Assembly: GCA_027579435.1 (NCBI GenBank)
Contig: JANBPK010000706.1
Location: 248,001-312,000, forward strand
Reading direction: 5' to 3'
Length of the DNA: 64,000 nt
Origin: Candolleomyces eurysporus
Taxonomy: Eukaryota; Basidiomycota; Agaricomycetes; Agaricales; Psathyrellaceae
Shown: positions 46,865 through 58,577 of the stretch, piece by piece
Layout of the letters: the number at the start of each line of letters is the position of its first letter
Numbering within the stretch: the stretch's first letter is position 1
The notes under the pieces: model-generated
The model's input: only the letters and a program-made list of their open reading frames with translations
Databases searched by the model: none
Told to the model about the DNA's origin: nothing
Made by a program: the position numbers and the translations under genes

Positions 46865-49800
46865 ATGCTCGAATCCTTTGACCTGCAGACGGAGCTCTCA
46901 GCATGTGCTCAACCAGACACCTACGATGTGCCCCATGAAGACGATTTCGCCAACAAAGAAACAAACGAGCTGTTGGAAGGTAGGCCGTTTCACCATACAG
47001 TGTCCAGGTATTAACGCGCGAAACCGTGTCTAGCTGCCGTCGAGGCTGTAGCGGAAAACAGCGACTCAATACGGGACGAAGAAATCCTTGATGTATATCG
47101 ATATCTGCTGAAGAATGCAGCTACAACGCCGGGTGTCGTGATGGGGAAGCTTCTAGACTCAATATCGTCCGGCTTGAAGGCAGAGTTGGAGGCAACGTTT
47201 CGGGATGTGGAGTCTGGGGAGCAGGAGGTCTACATGTCTCATAAGCTACCGTTGGAGCTGTACGCATTCCTGTTGGCGTGGTTTGCCAAAGCGTCGGAGA
47301 AGGTGAAGAGTGGAGATGACGATGGTCCAGTGGCCCCGAAGCCCAAACGCGGTCGTGGTGGAAGGACAGCCTCGAGGAACGTCGGAGCCAAACGAACGGA
47401 GACCTGGTCATGGCAGAGTCAAATCCCCGATACTCTCAACCTCATCCTGAAAGTCCTCAAATTGCAGACCCAGCGGATATGGACCAACACGCCAGACAAG
47501 AACAGCTTCTTGACCGCCATCACTCGACCGGCCTATGCTGTCAGCGAGACCCCGCAGTTCATGAAGTCTGCTGAAATCCGCAATGCCGTTTATGAGGTGC
47601 TCTGCATCGCCGTCAAATCCCATGGACAGGCCATGGCCCTCACAATCCATGTCACCCAGTCCCTCCAATTCATGGGCGAGCACATGGCTGAACCCATGGC
47701 GGAGTGCCTGTACAGGCTTTCGACCAAGTACGACCACTCTCAAACCGGGGACGAGGTGCTGCGAGAGATAGCAGGAAGGACGTTTACTGGTCAGGACACC
47801 AAGACCCCTAGGGCTTTCGCCACTTTCCTCGTCACCTATGCGGAGCTTTACCCCCGAGCTGCCCACAGACAGCTCGCGCTTTTGATTAACCAACAGGACT
47901 CAGATGTAAGTTTTGACCTTTCTTTCATTCTCTTCGCTCACGAGCATGTCTCAGGCCTACCCGTTGCGGCAAGCAATCATCGAAATCCTCGGCTGCCTCA
48001 TCCGGGAATTATCACAGTCTTTAGAGGACGAAGGCGACGACAAGAAGAAGACGCAGAACGAGATCGTTGGCATGTTCGAACAGATTATCGACAGAATTCT
48101 CGACAACAATTCCTACGTTCGAACCAAGATCTTCGCCGTCCTTGCTCGTATTTGCGACATTCCCAACGTCAAGTTCCCCAAACAGCGTCTGAAGATGACG
48201 AGCTTGGCCGTCATGGCCCTCGAGGACAAGTCATCAACAGTCCGGAAATCCGCCCTCTCGTTACTCATCAAGCTTCTCCAGACACATCCTTATGGACATG
48301 CGTATGGAGGGCTGCTCCAGCGCGAGGACTGGACGAAGGATTATGAAGAGGTTCAGAAGCAGCTCCAGAAGGTTGAGTCGCTGGGAGACGCCGTCGCCAA
48401 CGCTGAAGAGGAAACTCAAAACGAAACTCAGGAGGACGAGCAACCAAAGAAAAAGAAAAGGTACGCTTTTCAGACTGATTATCTACGGATTTGTTCTCAG
48501 AATTAGCGACAGAAAGTCAAAGAAGCATAAATCGGATGCGGACATGGACATTGACGGGGAGGACGCTGAAGGCGAGGGCGAAGAGGACGAGGAGGATGAC
48601 GTTGGCGGTGACACCGAGGAAGATGAACCCGACCAAATGTCTGTCGATGAAGATGGAGAAGATGGAGAACGCCGCCCACGCAAGCAGAAACTCCAGCCTC
48701 GCAAGTCTCAGATCAATGTAGAGGCCATCACTCAGGAGCAAGAAGTTCTCGCTCATATGGAGCACAACGACCTCATGAAGATGAAGCTCAGGAAGAAGTA
48801 TTGCAAGGAGGCGATCAATTTCATTCACCAAATGGAAATGGCCATCGAGGTTATTGTGAAGTTACTTGGCTCCAAAAACAAGTTCGAAGTTTTGGAAGCC
48901 ATCGACTTTTTCAAAGCCGCTCACGAGTACAAGATTACGGGTTCTCAGGTCAGATTGCCACTTCCTTCTGTGTCGTCGATGTTTATTCACTGCCACGTAT
49001 AGGAGGGTATCAGGAAGATGTTACACTTGATCTGGACGAAGGACAACAACACGACTACCACCGAGGACGGGAAAGAGCTCAAGGGCATCCGTCAAAAGCT
49101 ATTGGAGTGCTACAAGATTCTTTACTTCGATCCGGTGGAAGACCTCGAGCCACGAGCCCAGATAAGCCGTATCGCCAAGAACCTCATTGAGTACGTACCC
49201 CGGTCTCCCTTTGTTTCTTCGGCATTCTGACTTGTTCACTTAGGCGGACGTACGAAGCCACGTTGGCCGAGCTGACTAGCTTGGAAGAGATGATGCGGAT
49301 TATGATGGAGGAAAACTACATCCATCGCGATATCATCGCCAAGCTATGGCAAATCTACAGTAAGTTCTCAGCGAGCTTTGACGAACGCTGTAGCTGACTT
49401 AAGGTCCAGGTGTCCCTCAAAGGATCCCAGCAGAGCAGCGAAGAGGTAGCATTATCATCCTAGGAATGCTTGGTATTGCGAAACCCCTCGATGTGCTAGA
49501 CCCCCAAATCGATCTGATGCTCAAAGTCGGCTTGGGGAAGCAGGGCAAGGTACTGCTCAGAATTTGGTTTTGCTTCGTGAAGTGTCTAATGGCTTTTCAG
49601 CTCGATCTTACGCTCGCTCGCTACACTTGCGTTGCTCTTCAACGGCTTAATGGCAGTGCAAAGAAAGTCAAAGGTGTGTACGGCCTACGTCTTCGTTGAA
49701 TTTGCCCTCTGACAATGACCTAGGTTCTTTGGAGGACAAAACGAAGCGTTTACCGATGGACCACCCCGTCTTCAAGAAGCTCCTCTCAACCGTTGTGCAC

Positions 49801-51687
49801 ACCTGCCGCTCAGTGGACTGGTTTGGTCTCGCTGAGCAGGTCATCAATACCGTTTATGCTCTCGGGGAACACCCAGACGAATTCTGCAACACCCTCATCA
49901 AGCAACTGGCGGGGCGTGTTTGGAATAACCCGAGGTCTGCCAAACCTGATCAGTCCCAGTCCCAGACGGAGCCGTCACAGCAAGAGGGAGCGCAGGGAGA
50001 CGACGCCATGGATGAAGATCAGCCCAATGCTACTCAGATATCCGACCAGATGGCTACGCAAGCGTCAGGAATCAGTATTGCACCGCGGACTCAGAGTGAT
50101 GACGTCGCGGATTGCTTCGAGCTCAGCCAGTTGTTATTTGTTGTGGGCCACGTCGCTATCAAGCAGCTCGTGTTCTTGGAGCTTGTTGAGCGAGAATGGA
50201 AGCGCCAGAAGGAAGTCAAGGAGGCTGGTATGNTTTTGCGCTAGCTCGTATGTAACGATGTGGAGCTGACGCGTTGAATATAGCCGAGAAAGCTGCTGCG
50301 GGAACTACTGCAGGGAAGGACGCCAAGGACAAGCAAGTGGACGAGCTAGACCAGGTAGCTGGCAATGCTGAAGACGAGATCGGAGATCAAATTGCTGCCA
50401 TACGTGAAACGGAGATGCTGGGAGACAATTCGCTGTTAGGCGTTTTCGCACCAATGATCGTTCAGATTTGCGGTAGTCCTCACAAGTTCAAGGTATTATC
50501 ATCTGCAGATGTTCTTAGGAGTCAAGGCTGATTGTGATTCCTTGTAGAATCGGACATTGAGAGCGGCTTGTCATTTGTCGCTCTGCAAGCTTCTCTGTGT
50601 CAGCTCGACTTTCACGGATAAGCACCATCGCCTGCTCTTCAAGATCCTTGAAACCTCGAAAGACCCCAACATCAGGGCGAATAGCGTCATCGCTCTGGGT
50701 GACGTCGCGGTGTCGTTCAACACCATCATCGATGAGAACAGCGGCGACCTGTACAAGGGCTTGCTTGACGCTGATCCCAGGGTGAAGAAGACGACGCTCA
50801 TGGTGTTGACTCACTTGATTCTGAATGGGATGATCAAGGTCAAAGGTCAGCTCGGCGAGATGGCGAAGTGCGTGGAGGACGAGGATGTTCGTATTCAGGA
50901 CCTTGCCAAGCTGTTCTTCTCGGAGCTGGCTACGAAGGAGAATGCTATCTACAATAACTTGCCTGATAGTACGTCCTGCCTTCTCAGGTTTTTGCTGATG
51001 CTGGATACCGACCGACTTTCGCCTTATTTTAGTCATCAGCCATCTGTCGAGCGGTGTAAACGCGACTGACGAGGAGAAGTTCGAAAGCACGATGAAGTAT
51101 ATTTTCACCTTCATCGAGAAGGAGAAGCAGGCCGAGGCTATTGTTGAGAAGCTCTGCCAGCGCTTCAGGCTTACGGAAGAACCCCGGCAATGGAGAGATA
51201 TTGCGTTCTGCCTATCCCTACTTCCCTTCAAGTCGGAGCGGTCAGTGAAGAAATTGATTGAAGGACTCCAGTTTTATCGGGACAAACTACATGAGCCAAA
51301 AGTGTTTGAGCGGTTCCAGCAAATTCTGGATAAGGTGCGCCTCGAGTTGCAGCGTTCATTATTCATTATGCTAATCGATCATCGTCAGGCGCGACAGAAT
51401 AAGTCGAAAGATAAGCCTGATGCCGAGTTGGACGAGTTTGAAAAGGTAAGCCCCCAGACTATATCATGACAGGCCGAGGGCTAACAAAGTCTTAGATTCT
51501 GGAAGAGAACAGGGCCCAGGGCGAGGAGGACCAGGCCCTCCAGAACAGGGTAGCCAAGAAGGCAAAGAAGCGCGCCAAGGCGGCAGGAAGAGGTAAGAAT
51601 TCATCCTCGTCACAGCGCCCCGGAATGACTGAACCCCATGTAGGTCGGGGCAAGAAGGCAGCTGCCGCCGCTGAAGAAGAAGAGTAG
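46865..51687 (+). CDS. cnd1: condensin complex subunit 1 (Cnd1/Ycs4/CAP-D2)
   Basis: Fifteen exons: 46865-46979, 47034-47905, 47955-48460, 48501-48948, 49003-49190, 49244-49357, 49410-49549, 49601-49673, 49724-50227, 50284-50492, 50548-50968, 51034-51334, 51389-51445, 51496-51592, 51644-51687. They total 4089 nt and 1362 aa, every junction in phase. It is a HEAT-repeat subunit that binds the kleisin and loads condensin on chromosomes in mitosis. Recognisable parts are an N-terminal Cnd1 region (LPLELYAFLLAWF), HEAT blocks such as DNNSYVRTKIFAVLARI and DKSSTVRKSALSLLIKLL, and an acidic loop (about 500-560). The late CND1 core follows, with FKILETSKDPNIRANSVIAL and DPRVKKTTLMVLTHLIL. The tail is Lys/Arg-rich (KKAKKRAKAAGRGRGKK). 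The N at 50233 falls in an intron. The size is usual for the family. Confidence 0.93.
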
Positions 51688-52291
51688 AGATTGGGTCTTC
51701 GACCGCCCTTAACTTATTGGATTCTCGTTATTTTTGGTAATAGTTTGCCGTCCGCACTGTGTTTTAGTATGAGGTAATGTACGTTTCTAGAGGGACCGTC
51801 CACCCACATGAGCGGCTGAAATGTCTGAGCTCGTGTCGTCTAAACGAAAGAAAGGTGTCTGTTTCCGTGAAGCCGTCGCATTCTCTCTCTCAAAACTGAC
51901 ACCAATAGACCACTGACTGCCTTAGTGGGTGTTTACGCGGGGTCGCGTTCCAGATATTGTTGGTCTCGGACGCTGCCGCTCTCCATCAAACCCTCATCAT
52001 GCCAACATATGAACCCCCTGTGGAGACAGAAGGTGAGGCTATGAACACGTTCTCGTCCCATGGTTTCCTTTTGTGGCTCGGATTCACCAAATTCATGTTC
52101 TGGATGATCAGCTGTGTACATTTGTTGTGCAAGCATCACCGAGTCTTCCGATGGCACACTCTGAGCGGTGATCATGATGTCCGCGCATCTACATCGATAT
52201 AAGCCCAACCAATCTCAGCGGTGATTTCAGCGCCCAGGTCATCGCACCCCATTCAATCCTCAGGTACTCCAGCGACAAATCCAGAGAAGCC
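51688..52291. other. intergenic, nothing supported
   Basis: Spacer between two same-strand genes, holding the condensin 3' flank and the calpain promoter. No TATA box, repeat or gene was identified. Confidence 0.5.
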
Positions 52292-55078
52292 ATGGGACGA
52301 CGACAGGGAAGGGTAGCCCCCAAGAAGAAGAAGGAAGAAGGCAGGGGCCGTCCAGGCGCACCGAAGGACGATGCTCTGAACGCCGGAGGCCCAGAACGCA
52401 CTCGCAGCCGAAGCCGTCTTCGAAGTGGACCTACTAACCGCAAGGCCAAGAAGAACGAAAAGAAGAAAGAAAAGAAGAAGGTCGGCCTCTTCGTGACCAA
52501 AGAGTTGGCTACTGCCATCGAAACGACCAAGGCCACTGTTGAGCGTATCGCCAAGGAGTGCAGGTTGAAAAACCGAAGATTTAGGTAAGCGACCCCGACA
52601 TCTGATCTTCCAACCACCTGACATTCTGTGCTTTGCTAGGGATCCCGAGTTCGATCTGGAATACGACAAGTTCCGCTGCTTACATGGTTACTCAGAATTC
52701 GCAGAGTCAAGCGGAAGAGACGTTCAGCGCGTCACTGAGATATTTGACAAGCCTCAGTTCTTCCCTCCTGGAGGAGCTGCCACTTCCAACGCGATCCACC
52801 AAGGAGAGCTTGGAGACTGCTACTTCCTCTCTGCGTTGGCCACGGTTTCAGGCTTTCCCGGTCTCATCGAGAAAATTTGCGTTGCGGTCAGTTCTTTCTC
52901 CATCCAAGTATTGGAAAGAAGGCCGTCTGACCCGTGTATCTTTTAGCGGGATGAAGAGGTTGGCATATACGGATTCATCTTCTATCAAGACAAGGGATGG
53001 GTCAGCGTCATCATCGATGAGTGTGTTTACCGCGATATCTGTCACTTATTTGACAGGCTGACGTGGACATGAAGCATGCTCTTTACCAATATCCCGAAGT
53101 ATGAATCGCTTGATCAAGAGTCTAAGGCAGTGTTCCATGAAGATAAGGAACGCTTCGAAACGATGGCCAGAAAAGGTGGTCAAACACTCGTCTACGCGAG
53201 ATCAGGCACGAAAGACGAAACCTGGGTGCCCCTCCTTGAGAAGGCGTATGCTAAGCTCTATGGCTGCTTCGCCCATCTCGATGGTGGCCAGACCCGAGAG
53301 GCAATTGAAGATTTGACTGGGTTCGTCGGATTCGGTTTCCCTCTCACATTTTAAAGGCTAACAATGGCCTCTTCTAGGGGAGTGGCATCCTGCTTGCCTA
53401 CTCGGGTATGGCATTGGCCGGCCTAGTTTTTAGTGCGAATTCTCACTTTCTTACAGGATCTCCTGGACGTTGATCGCTTCTGGAAGGAAGAGTTATTAAG
53501 GGTGAACAAAGATCGTTTGTTTGCCTGCGCTTTCGACTCGATCGAAGCTCCTGAAGATGCTCCTTGGGCAGCTCCTGATGTCCAGGGTCTCTATGGAGGC
53601 CACGCTTATGCCGTTCTCAGAGCAGCCGAAATTAATGGCAAACGCTTCGTCGTTCTGCGTAACCCATGGGGGAAGTCCGAATGGACGGGACCATGGGGAG
53701 ATGGTTCTAAAGAGTGGACGCCTGAGTGGCTCAAAATTCTGCCCCAGCTTAACCACTCTTTCGGTGACGATGGACAGTTCGTAATGGAATGTAAGTACAG
53801 TGAATGTCCCTCTATAGTACCCGAGATACTGATTTCTCCATAGATAAGGACTTCCTGAGAAACTTCACTGAAATCGATAGGGTGCTACTATTCAATGAAA
53901 GCTGGACGGTCGCGTCATCCTGGTTGACGGTGCCTGTCGTCCCCATTCCGTCCGCTCCTTCGTATGGGATGCTGTCGTGTAAGTCACGATTTACGACATT
54001 TGTCCCCTTGAATACGAGACTCAAGAAGGAATTTTCTTCCAGTCGCTGTCACGATTCCCAAGAAAGCAAAATCCATAATTGTGCTCGCCAAAATGAACAA
54101 CCGCGCGTTTAGAAGTCTCGCAGAGAAGTTCACCTTTACCTTCGAGTTCAGTGTTGTCAAAGTCGGAGAATCAGTTCCTTTGGTCACAAGTACAGCCGAC
54201 ACGCCTTGGAGCCGATCTGGCAATCTTGACCTGGAGCTCGAAGCTGGGGACTATATGGTGTACGTGAAGATCATTCAAAGCCGCGCTCTAGACCCGGCAA
54301 AAGACTATGAGGACTGGAAGATTCCTCCTCGCCAATACCCTGAACTCGTCAATGTGGGTTCGTTCTCCTGTGATGGATAAGGACGTGGGCTCACGGAACG
54401 CGACACCTCACTGACAGCCGTTTAGCAAAGTCATTTCTAAGATCTTGACGAGCAAAGTCAATGCAATGTCTCTGACTCAAAGTACGCCTGCCATATCGTG
54501 CCAACCTACGTGTTTCTAAACTAATCATTGCTTCTGTTCTACAGATTGGGATGGGATGTAAGTCTTCTCCCTGTACATTTGGGATCATATGTCTGATTGG
54601 CGCGCATCTTAGGGGTGAAATCGACTTCAAAGTCAAGTCTATCGAAGAAGTAATCCAGGACGACCTCGAAGAAATGAAAGGTGACAATGACGACAGTGAC
54701 GAAGAGGACGAAGATGAGGACGAAGAAGAAAGTGAGAGCGGGAGCGAGGAAGAGGATGAAGGTGGCAGTGATGCTGGAGTAGACACGGGCAAACCCGCAA
54801 GCGAAACCGGAGACGACAAGAAAAAAAGTGAGGATGATGCCGCCAAAACTGAGGGAGTCACCCCTGGCCCGGACGGCGCAGTTGCCGGAGAAGTGGTTGT
54901 ACCTGTGCCTGACGACGATAGTGACGATGAGGTTGACCCCACAGTGACGGAGTGGATCGACATTTTGGAGAACAAGGATGATGAAGCAGTGGTTGGTTTG
55001 AAGGTGTACACTCAGACCAAAGAGCCTGCTGTCATTAGTGGCCGCATCAAGTCTGAAGATGTTACTTGGGTCTTCTAA
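52292..55078 (+). CDS. calpain-family cysteine protease (C2 family)
   Basis: Eleven exons: 52292-52584, 52640-52886, 52947-53020, 53075-53320, 53378-53405, 53457-53790, 53844-53978, 54043-54353, 54418-54481, 54545-54557 and 54613-55078. They give 736 aa. The catalytic core is complete: QGELGDCYFLSAL (Cys about 158), YGGHAYAVL (His about 345) and LRNPWGKSEW (Asn about 365). A beta-sandwich-like region follows (about 390-560; TFTFEFSVVK, ELEAGDYMVYVK). The N-terminal 90 residues are very basic (KKKKEEGRGR, KKNEKKKEKKKVG), suggesting nuclear or nucleic-acid association. The C-terminal part is an acidic Asp/Glu/Ser-rich tail. No penta-EF hand is present, so calcium control, if any, acts through the protease core. 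Fungal calpain-like proteases act in signalling and autolysis; the target here is unknown. The 13-nt exon at 54545 is needed to keep the frame. Confidence 0.88.
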
Positions 55079-56019
55079 GTGTATCTTGACCATCTGAAAT
55101 CTGGTTTGCCCAGGCCTGTGCTTAGGGAATGTGATAGCAACATATTGCCATGAACTTTGTACAACACTTGTTCCGGAATAGAATACAAGACAATCGTTGG
55201 AACAGGTTAAAGCAGATGCTTCACATTGAAGATGCTGAAAATTGCTCTGAGCCTCTCCATACACGTGCTAGCTAGATCTGCTTGAATCATGCAGGAAGGA
55301 GGGTAGAAGGGGATCTTGAGGGTACGCGGTTCATCTAAGTGCGTACAGAAGATGTCCGGCGCCTCCGCCCCACCATGCCAGGATAGGTGGCGCGGGAATT
55401 GATGACGCATCTCCAAGCGTCGGGGTCGGGAGTGCCCGAATCGCTGATTGGGACCTGGTGCCTCCTATATGGGCGCTCGGACCAGAGCATATCGGATTTA
55501 TGAGCGCCCGTTGCACCCTATTCGCTCAACAGCTCTGAAGTTAGAANTTTTTTTTCATTTCAGTGGTAAAAAAAAATTGGCATTACTACTGGTTGCATAA
55601 ACAAACCTTTAGAAAAATGAAGACAGAGGGATGCACAGCAGTTAACGAGAACGAAACGGCGCTTTGGACAATGAAACAGGACGAATTGTTTGATAAGTTT
55701 ACAGCTTATGCTTTTACTTTGATGTTCGAACTCGATGATGTTAAGAACACCTTGTACTCCAGTGTCTCCGCATCAGAAGGAGCATATGGAGCTGTGTTAG
55801 ACTCTTACAGCAGTCCGATGGATCAATAGACGGGATTATGAGGGGAAGATGTGGAATTCCGCTACGTCAGTCTCCACCGCCTTGACGTAGTCATTCGATA
55901 AAAGGGTTGTGCTACAGCAATGGCATTAGGAATCGAATTGCCCAAAACTGATATCAGTACGCCTAATTCTACGCAGAAACTCACTGCACGTTCTGACATT
56001 TCTTCTCCAGTACGACACA
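55079..56019. other. intergenic, nothing firm
   Basis: Contains an 88-codon AT-rich frame at 55563-55829 beside a long T-run with an N at 55547. Base composition differs from the genes around it. No family resemblance, so it is left unassigned. Confidence 0.4.
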
Positions 56020-57666
56020 ATGCATCTTCCAGCTGAACAGAGGCTGAATCCTCCTCAAGAACCACCCCTTCCCAACGAGATCTTTGCGCTTTTTATGACC
56101 CATCTATCGCCCCTCGACCTTCACCGATGCACCCAGGTCAGCCGTGACTTCAACCGCCTTGCTGTCCAGGCCATCCTGGACAGGTACAACATCTGGAGTC
56201 CACAGCAATTCGCTCACCTTCACCTCTCACAGTCCGCAAATGACATTGATGCCTTATCCGCCCTCCTTCTATCAGTACATATGGAAAAGCTATCTTATGT
56301 CCATTTCGATTTGGGCAAGGTCACTTCAATAGCGATGGCGGAGAGGTCCTTCGTCAAGATGAAGCGGTTTATCGATCGGATGTCGTCTGTACACACCGTC
56401 AGGGTGCACTGGACGTCATTGCGTATTCGGACCAAAAAGGACAGATCCTTGGAAAATCTGGCGAAAAGCATTCAAAGCTTTTTGAATTCCGTGATCGTCA
56501 AGGGATGCAGCAAATTGCATGTCGACGGGCTCGATGGCATCTCCCAAGAAAAAAAGAAGCCAGCTGAGAATAAATTCACCCCACTGACTATGCAGCCTTC
56601 AACATTCGTGATGGCGTCCATCTATGGAAACGCGAAGAGATTTCTTTCGCTCGCCAGAAGGTTCATAAGGACGGCATTCAAAGACGCACCGACACAGCCA
56701 ACCCCTCCCCTTCCACCCGATTTGAAGCTCTCCCGATTTGAAGCCAGCTCCACCAGCCTATTCCAGCCACCCTTTGCCCAATGGACATCAGCTGTGTTAC
56801 AAACATCACCGGTGAAGGAGCTCACCATTTCGTTCGCCGATCTTCCTGAAAATTCTCAAGACGCGGAATCTGTCCTCAGCCTGTTGGCTACCGGCGTTCC
56901 GAATGTAACAGCAATCTACCTCGACGACGCAAGGTCAGGCACGATGGACACCATCCTCAACTGGGCCAGCCAGTTCAAAAAGTTGGATACCTTGGGTATA
57001 CAGCCTCGATGTTTCGCCTCGGATACAGGCTCCATGAACCTGGGACTCCACAAGTTGGTATTCCCGAAGCTTCGACGAATCGAATGCCCGCCGAGCTTTA
57101 TATGCGCACTCCTAGCCCCGAGTGGCGCTAGGCCAACTTCGCAGTCGGATGGAGGGGAGAGTCTCACCGATATAGGTCGACGCCTGCCGGTGCTATCTTC
57201 CGGTGGCGTGGTCGCCACCACTTACCACTGGAAGTCGTGCACTAAAGTAGACGTGACGGCCGCCATCAACACCATCACCCGCCTGGAAAACGCATTGAAT
57301 CTTTCCCAGGGCTCTGCGAAGAGCAACTACACGCTGCATGTCGCATTTCAATTCGAACACAATCTCTTCGCAATCGCAGAGGCTTTGAATCAACATCTGG
57401 CCCCTCTCCAGAGTCCAGCAGAGCGAGTCGTCCCAAGAGGTATCTTCATTTTGGAGTTGATTCTACCGGGGACAAGGGAGGAGATCCGAGAAGGGATGTT
57501 TGATAGAGCCATCAATTCACTCCTCAGATTAGCCCCTGGCATCGATAGAATAATTCTGAGCTCAAACGAGCTTGGTTTGGATCTTCCGAAGCAGGTAGTG
57601 AGCGAAGAGCGGGTAGAGAAATTCAGAACTGTTTGCCACAACCTAACGTCAGCTTGTATATATTAG
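56020..57666 (+). CDS. F-box protein
   Basis: Single exon of 548 codons starting MHLPAEQRLN. The F-box lies at about 14-60: PLPNEIFALFMTHLSPLDLHRCTQVSRDFNRLA, with the usual LP.E......L...DL.....VSR.W-like spacing. F-box proteins join SCF (Skp1-Cul1-F-box) ubiquitin ligases and choose substrates through the rest of the chain. Here that part (about 100-548) is a leucine-patterned region without a recognisable repeat, as in the large single-exon F-box families of mushrooms. The gene lies between the calpain gene and a DUF6533 gene, and its 3' part is duplicated at 60.7-61.3 kb. Confidence 0.8.
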   Translation: MHLPAEQRLNPPQEPPLPNEIFALFMTHLSPLDLHRCTQVSRDFNRLAVQAILDRYNIWSPQQFAHLHLSQSANDIDALSALLLSVHMEKLSYVHFDLGKVTSIAMAERSFVKMKRFIDRMSSVHTVRVHWTSLRIRTKKDRSLENLAKSIQSFLNSVIVKGCSKLHVDGLDGISQEKKKPAENKFTPLTMQPSTFVMASIYGNAKRFLSLARRFIRTAFKDAPTQPTPPLPPDLKLSRFEASSTSLFQPPFAQWTSAVLQTSPVKELTISFADLPENSQDAESVLSLLATGVPNVTAIYLDDARSGTMDTILNWASQFKKLDTLGIQPRCFASDTGSMNLGLHKLVFPKLRRIECPPSFICALLAPSGARPTSQSDGGESLTDIGRRLPVLSSGGVVATTYHWKSCTKVDVTAAINTITRLENALNLSQGSAKSNYTLHVAFQFEHNLFAIAEALNQHLAPLQSPAERVVPRGIFILELILPGTREEIREGMFDRAINSLLRLAPGIDRIILSSNELGLDLPKQVVSEERVEKFRTVCHNLTSACIY

Positions 57667-57800
57667 TTTTAATCTATCTCCTACATAACATTTGATGCTC
57701 GAAGACCGGTATCTTCGAGAAATAGAGAGGACGGCAAGGATGCACAGATTGGAAATGAGGCAGTTCTCGAGACCGGGGCAAGCCCTGTTTGGAAGACCTC
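57060..57800. repeat. source of partial F-box duplication
   Basis: From the FRRIE(C/G)PPS codons to GGGGCAAGCC about 130 bp after the stop, this stretch matches 60745-61480 with substitutions but hardly any indel. Copy offset is about 3.68 kb. Confidence 0.75.
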
Positions 57801-58577
57801 GCTTGGAGCTGAAGAACGTAGCAAGAGAGAGATCAACGTCTCTTCGAGTGAGCGAGAGGCGCCACATGATCAACTTTCCTCTGTGCCAGCACCAGCTCGC
57901 CAGTCGCTCAAGAGATCGCTTCAAGACTGCAGGAATTTGTCGTTGATTTTGACCCACCTGCCATCCCCGAGAAGTGTATCATCTGTGCAAATGGTAAGTG
58001 TACAAATTCGACTTGGTTAGCGGAGCTATCCTTGCACAGCAGGAGCCCGCCCGTCGGTAAGGCTCTGTTGCCACTGAGGAATTCGAATGTGACCGAGTCA
58101 GGGCACATGCGTGCCTATCACCCAACTCTCCATACTTAATTACTCTGAGCCAGATAACACACTAACAAAATGAGAGGTCAAGACATAGAACCGCTTGTGA
58201 TAGTCAAAGACCGTCAATGACTTGACGGATCATCGACGACAGAGCTTCACGAAGGTAGGAAGCCAGAACCTTGGTTTTTAAATAAAATATACTATCCATT
58301 CTGCTGCAGTTTCACCGTATCTGGCATTATTATACTGAGGATTGACATACCGCCCGTGAAGGATGTCTCCGCTTCAAAGTTCACAATTCACCCAGGACGA
58401 TCGTGCAGCTCCTTTCTCTGTGAAGCGGCGAGCGCCGGCTGTCTCGATTTTCTGATTTCTAGCTGCGGTCATTAACCGGAGTAGCTCACATACTGTTGCA
58501 TGCGGGCTGTAATACCCCAACCTCCTGAGTATATGTAACTCTCATCAGTGTTTTAACCTTATCCCTACTTCCCCAAG
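57667..58577. other. intergenic
   Basis: The first about 130 bp belong to the duplicated F-box 3' flank. The remainder leads to the DUF6533 gene. No gene is supported. Confidence 0.5.

Noticed and set aside
55563..55829. 88-codon AT-rich open frame after a T-run with N
   Set aside because: Base composition and isolated position do not allow a gene call; no recognisable motif.
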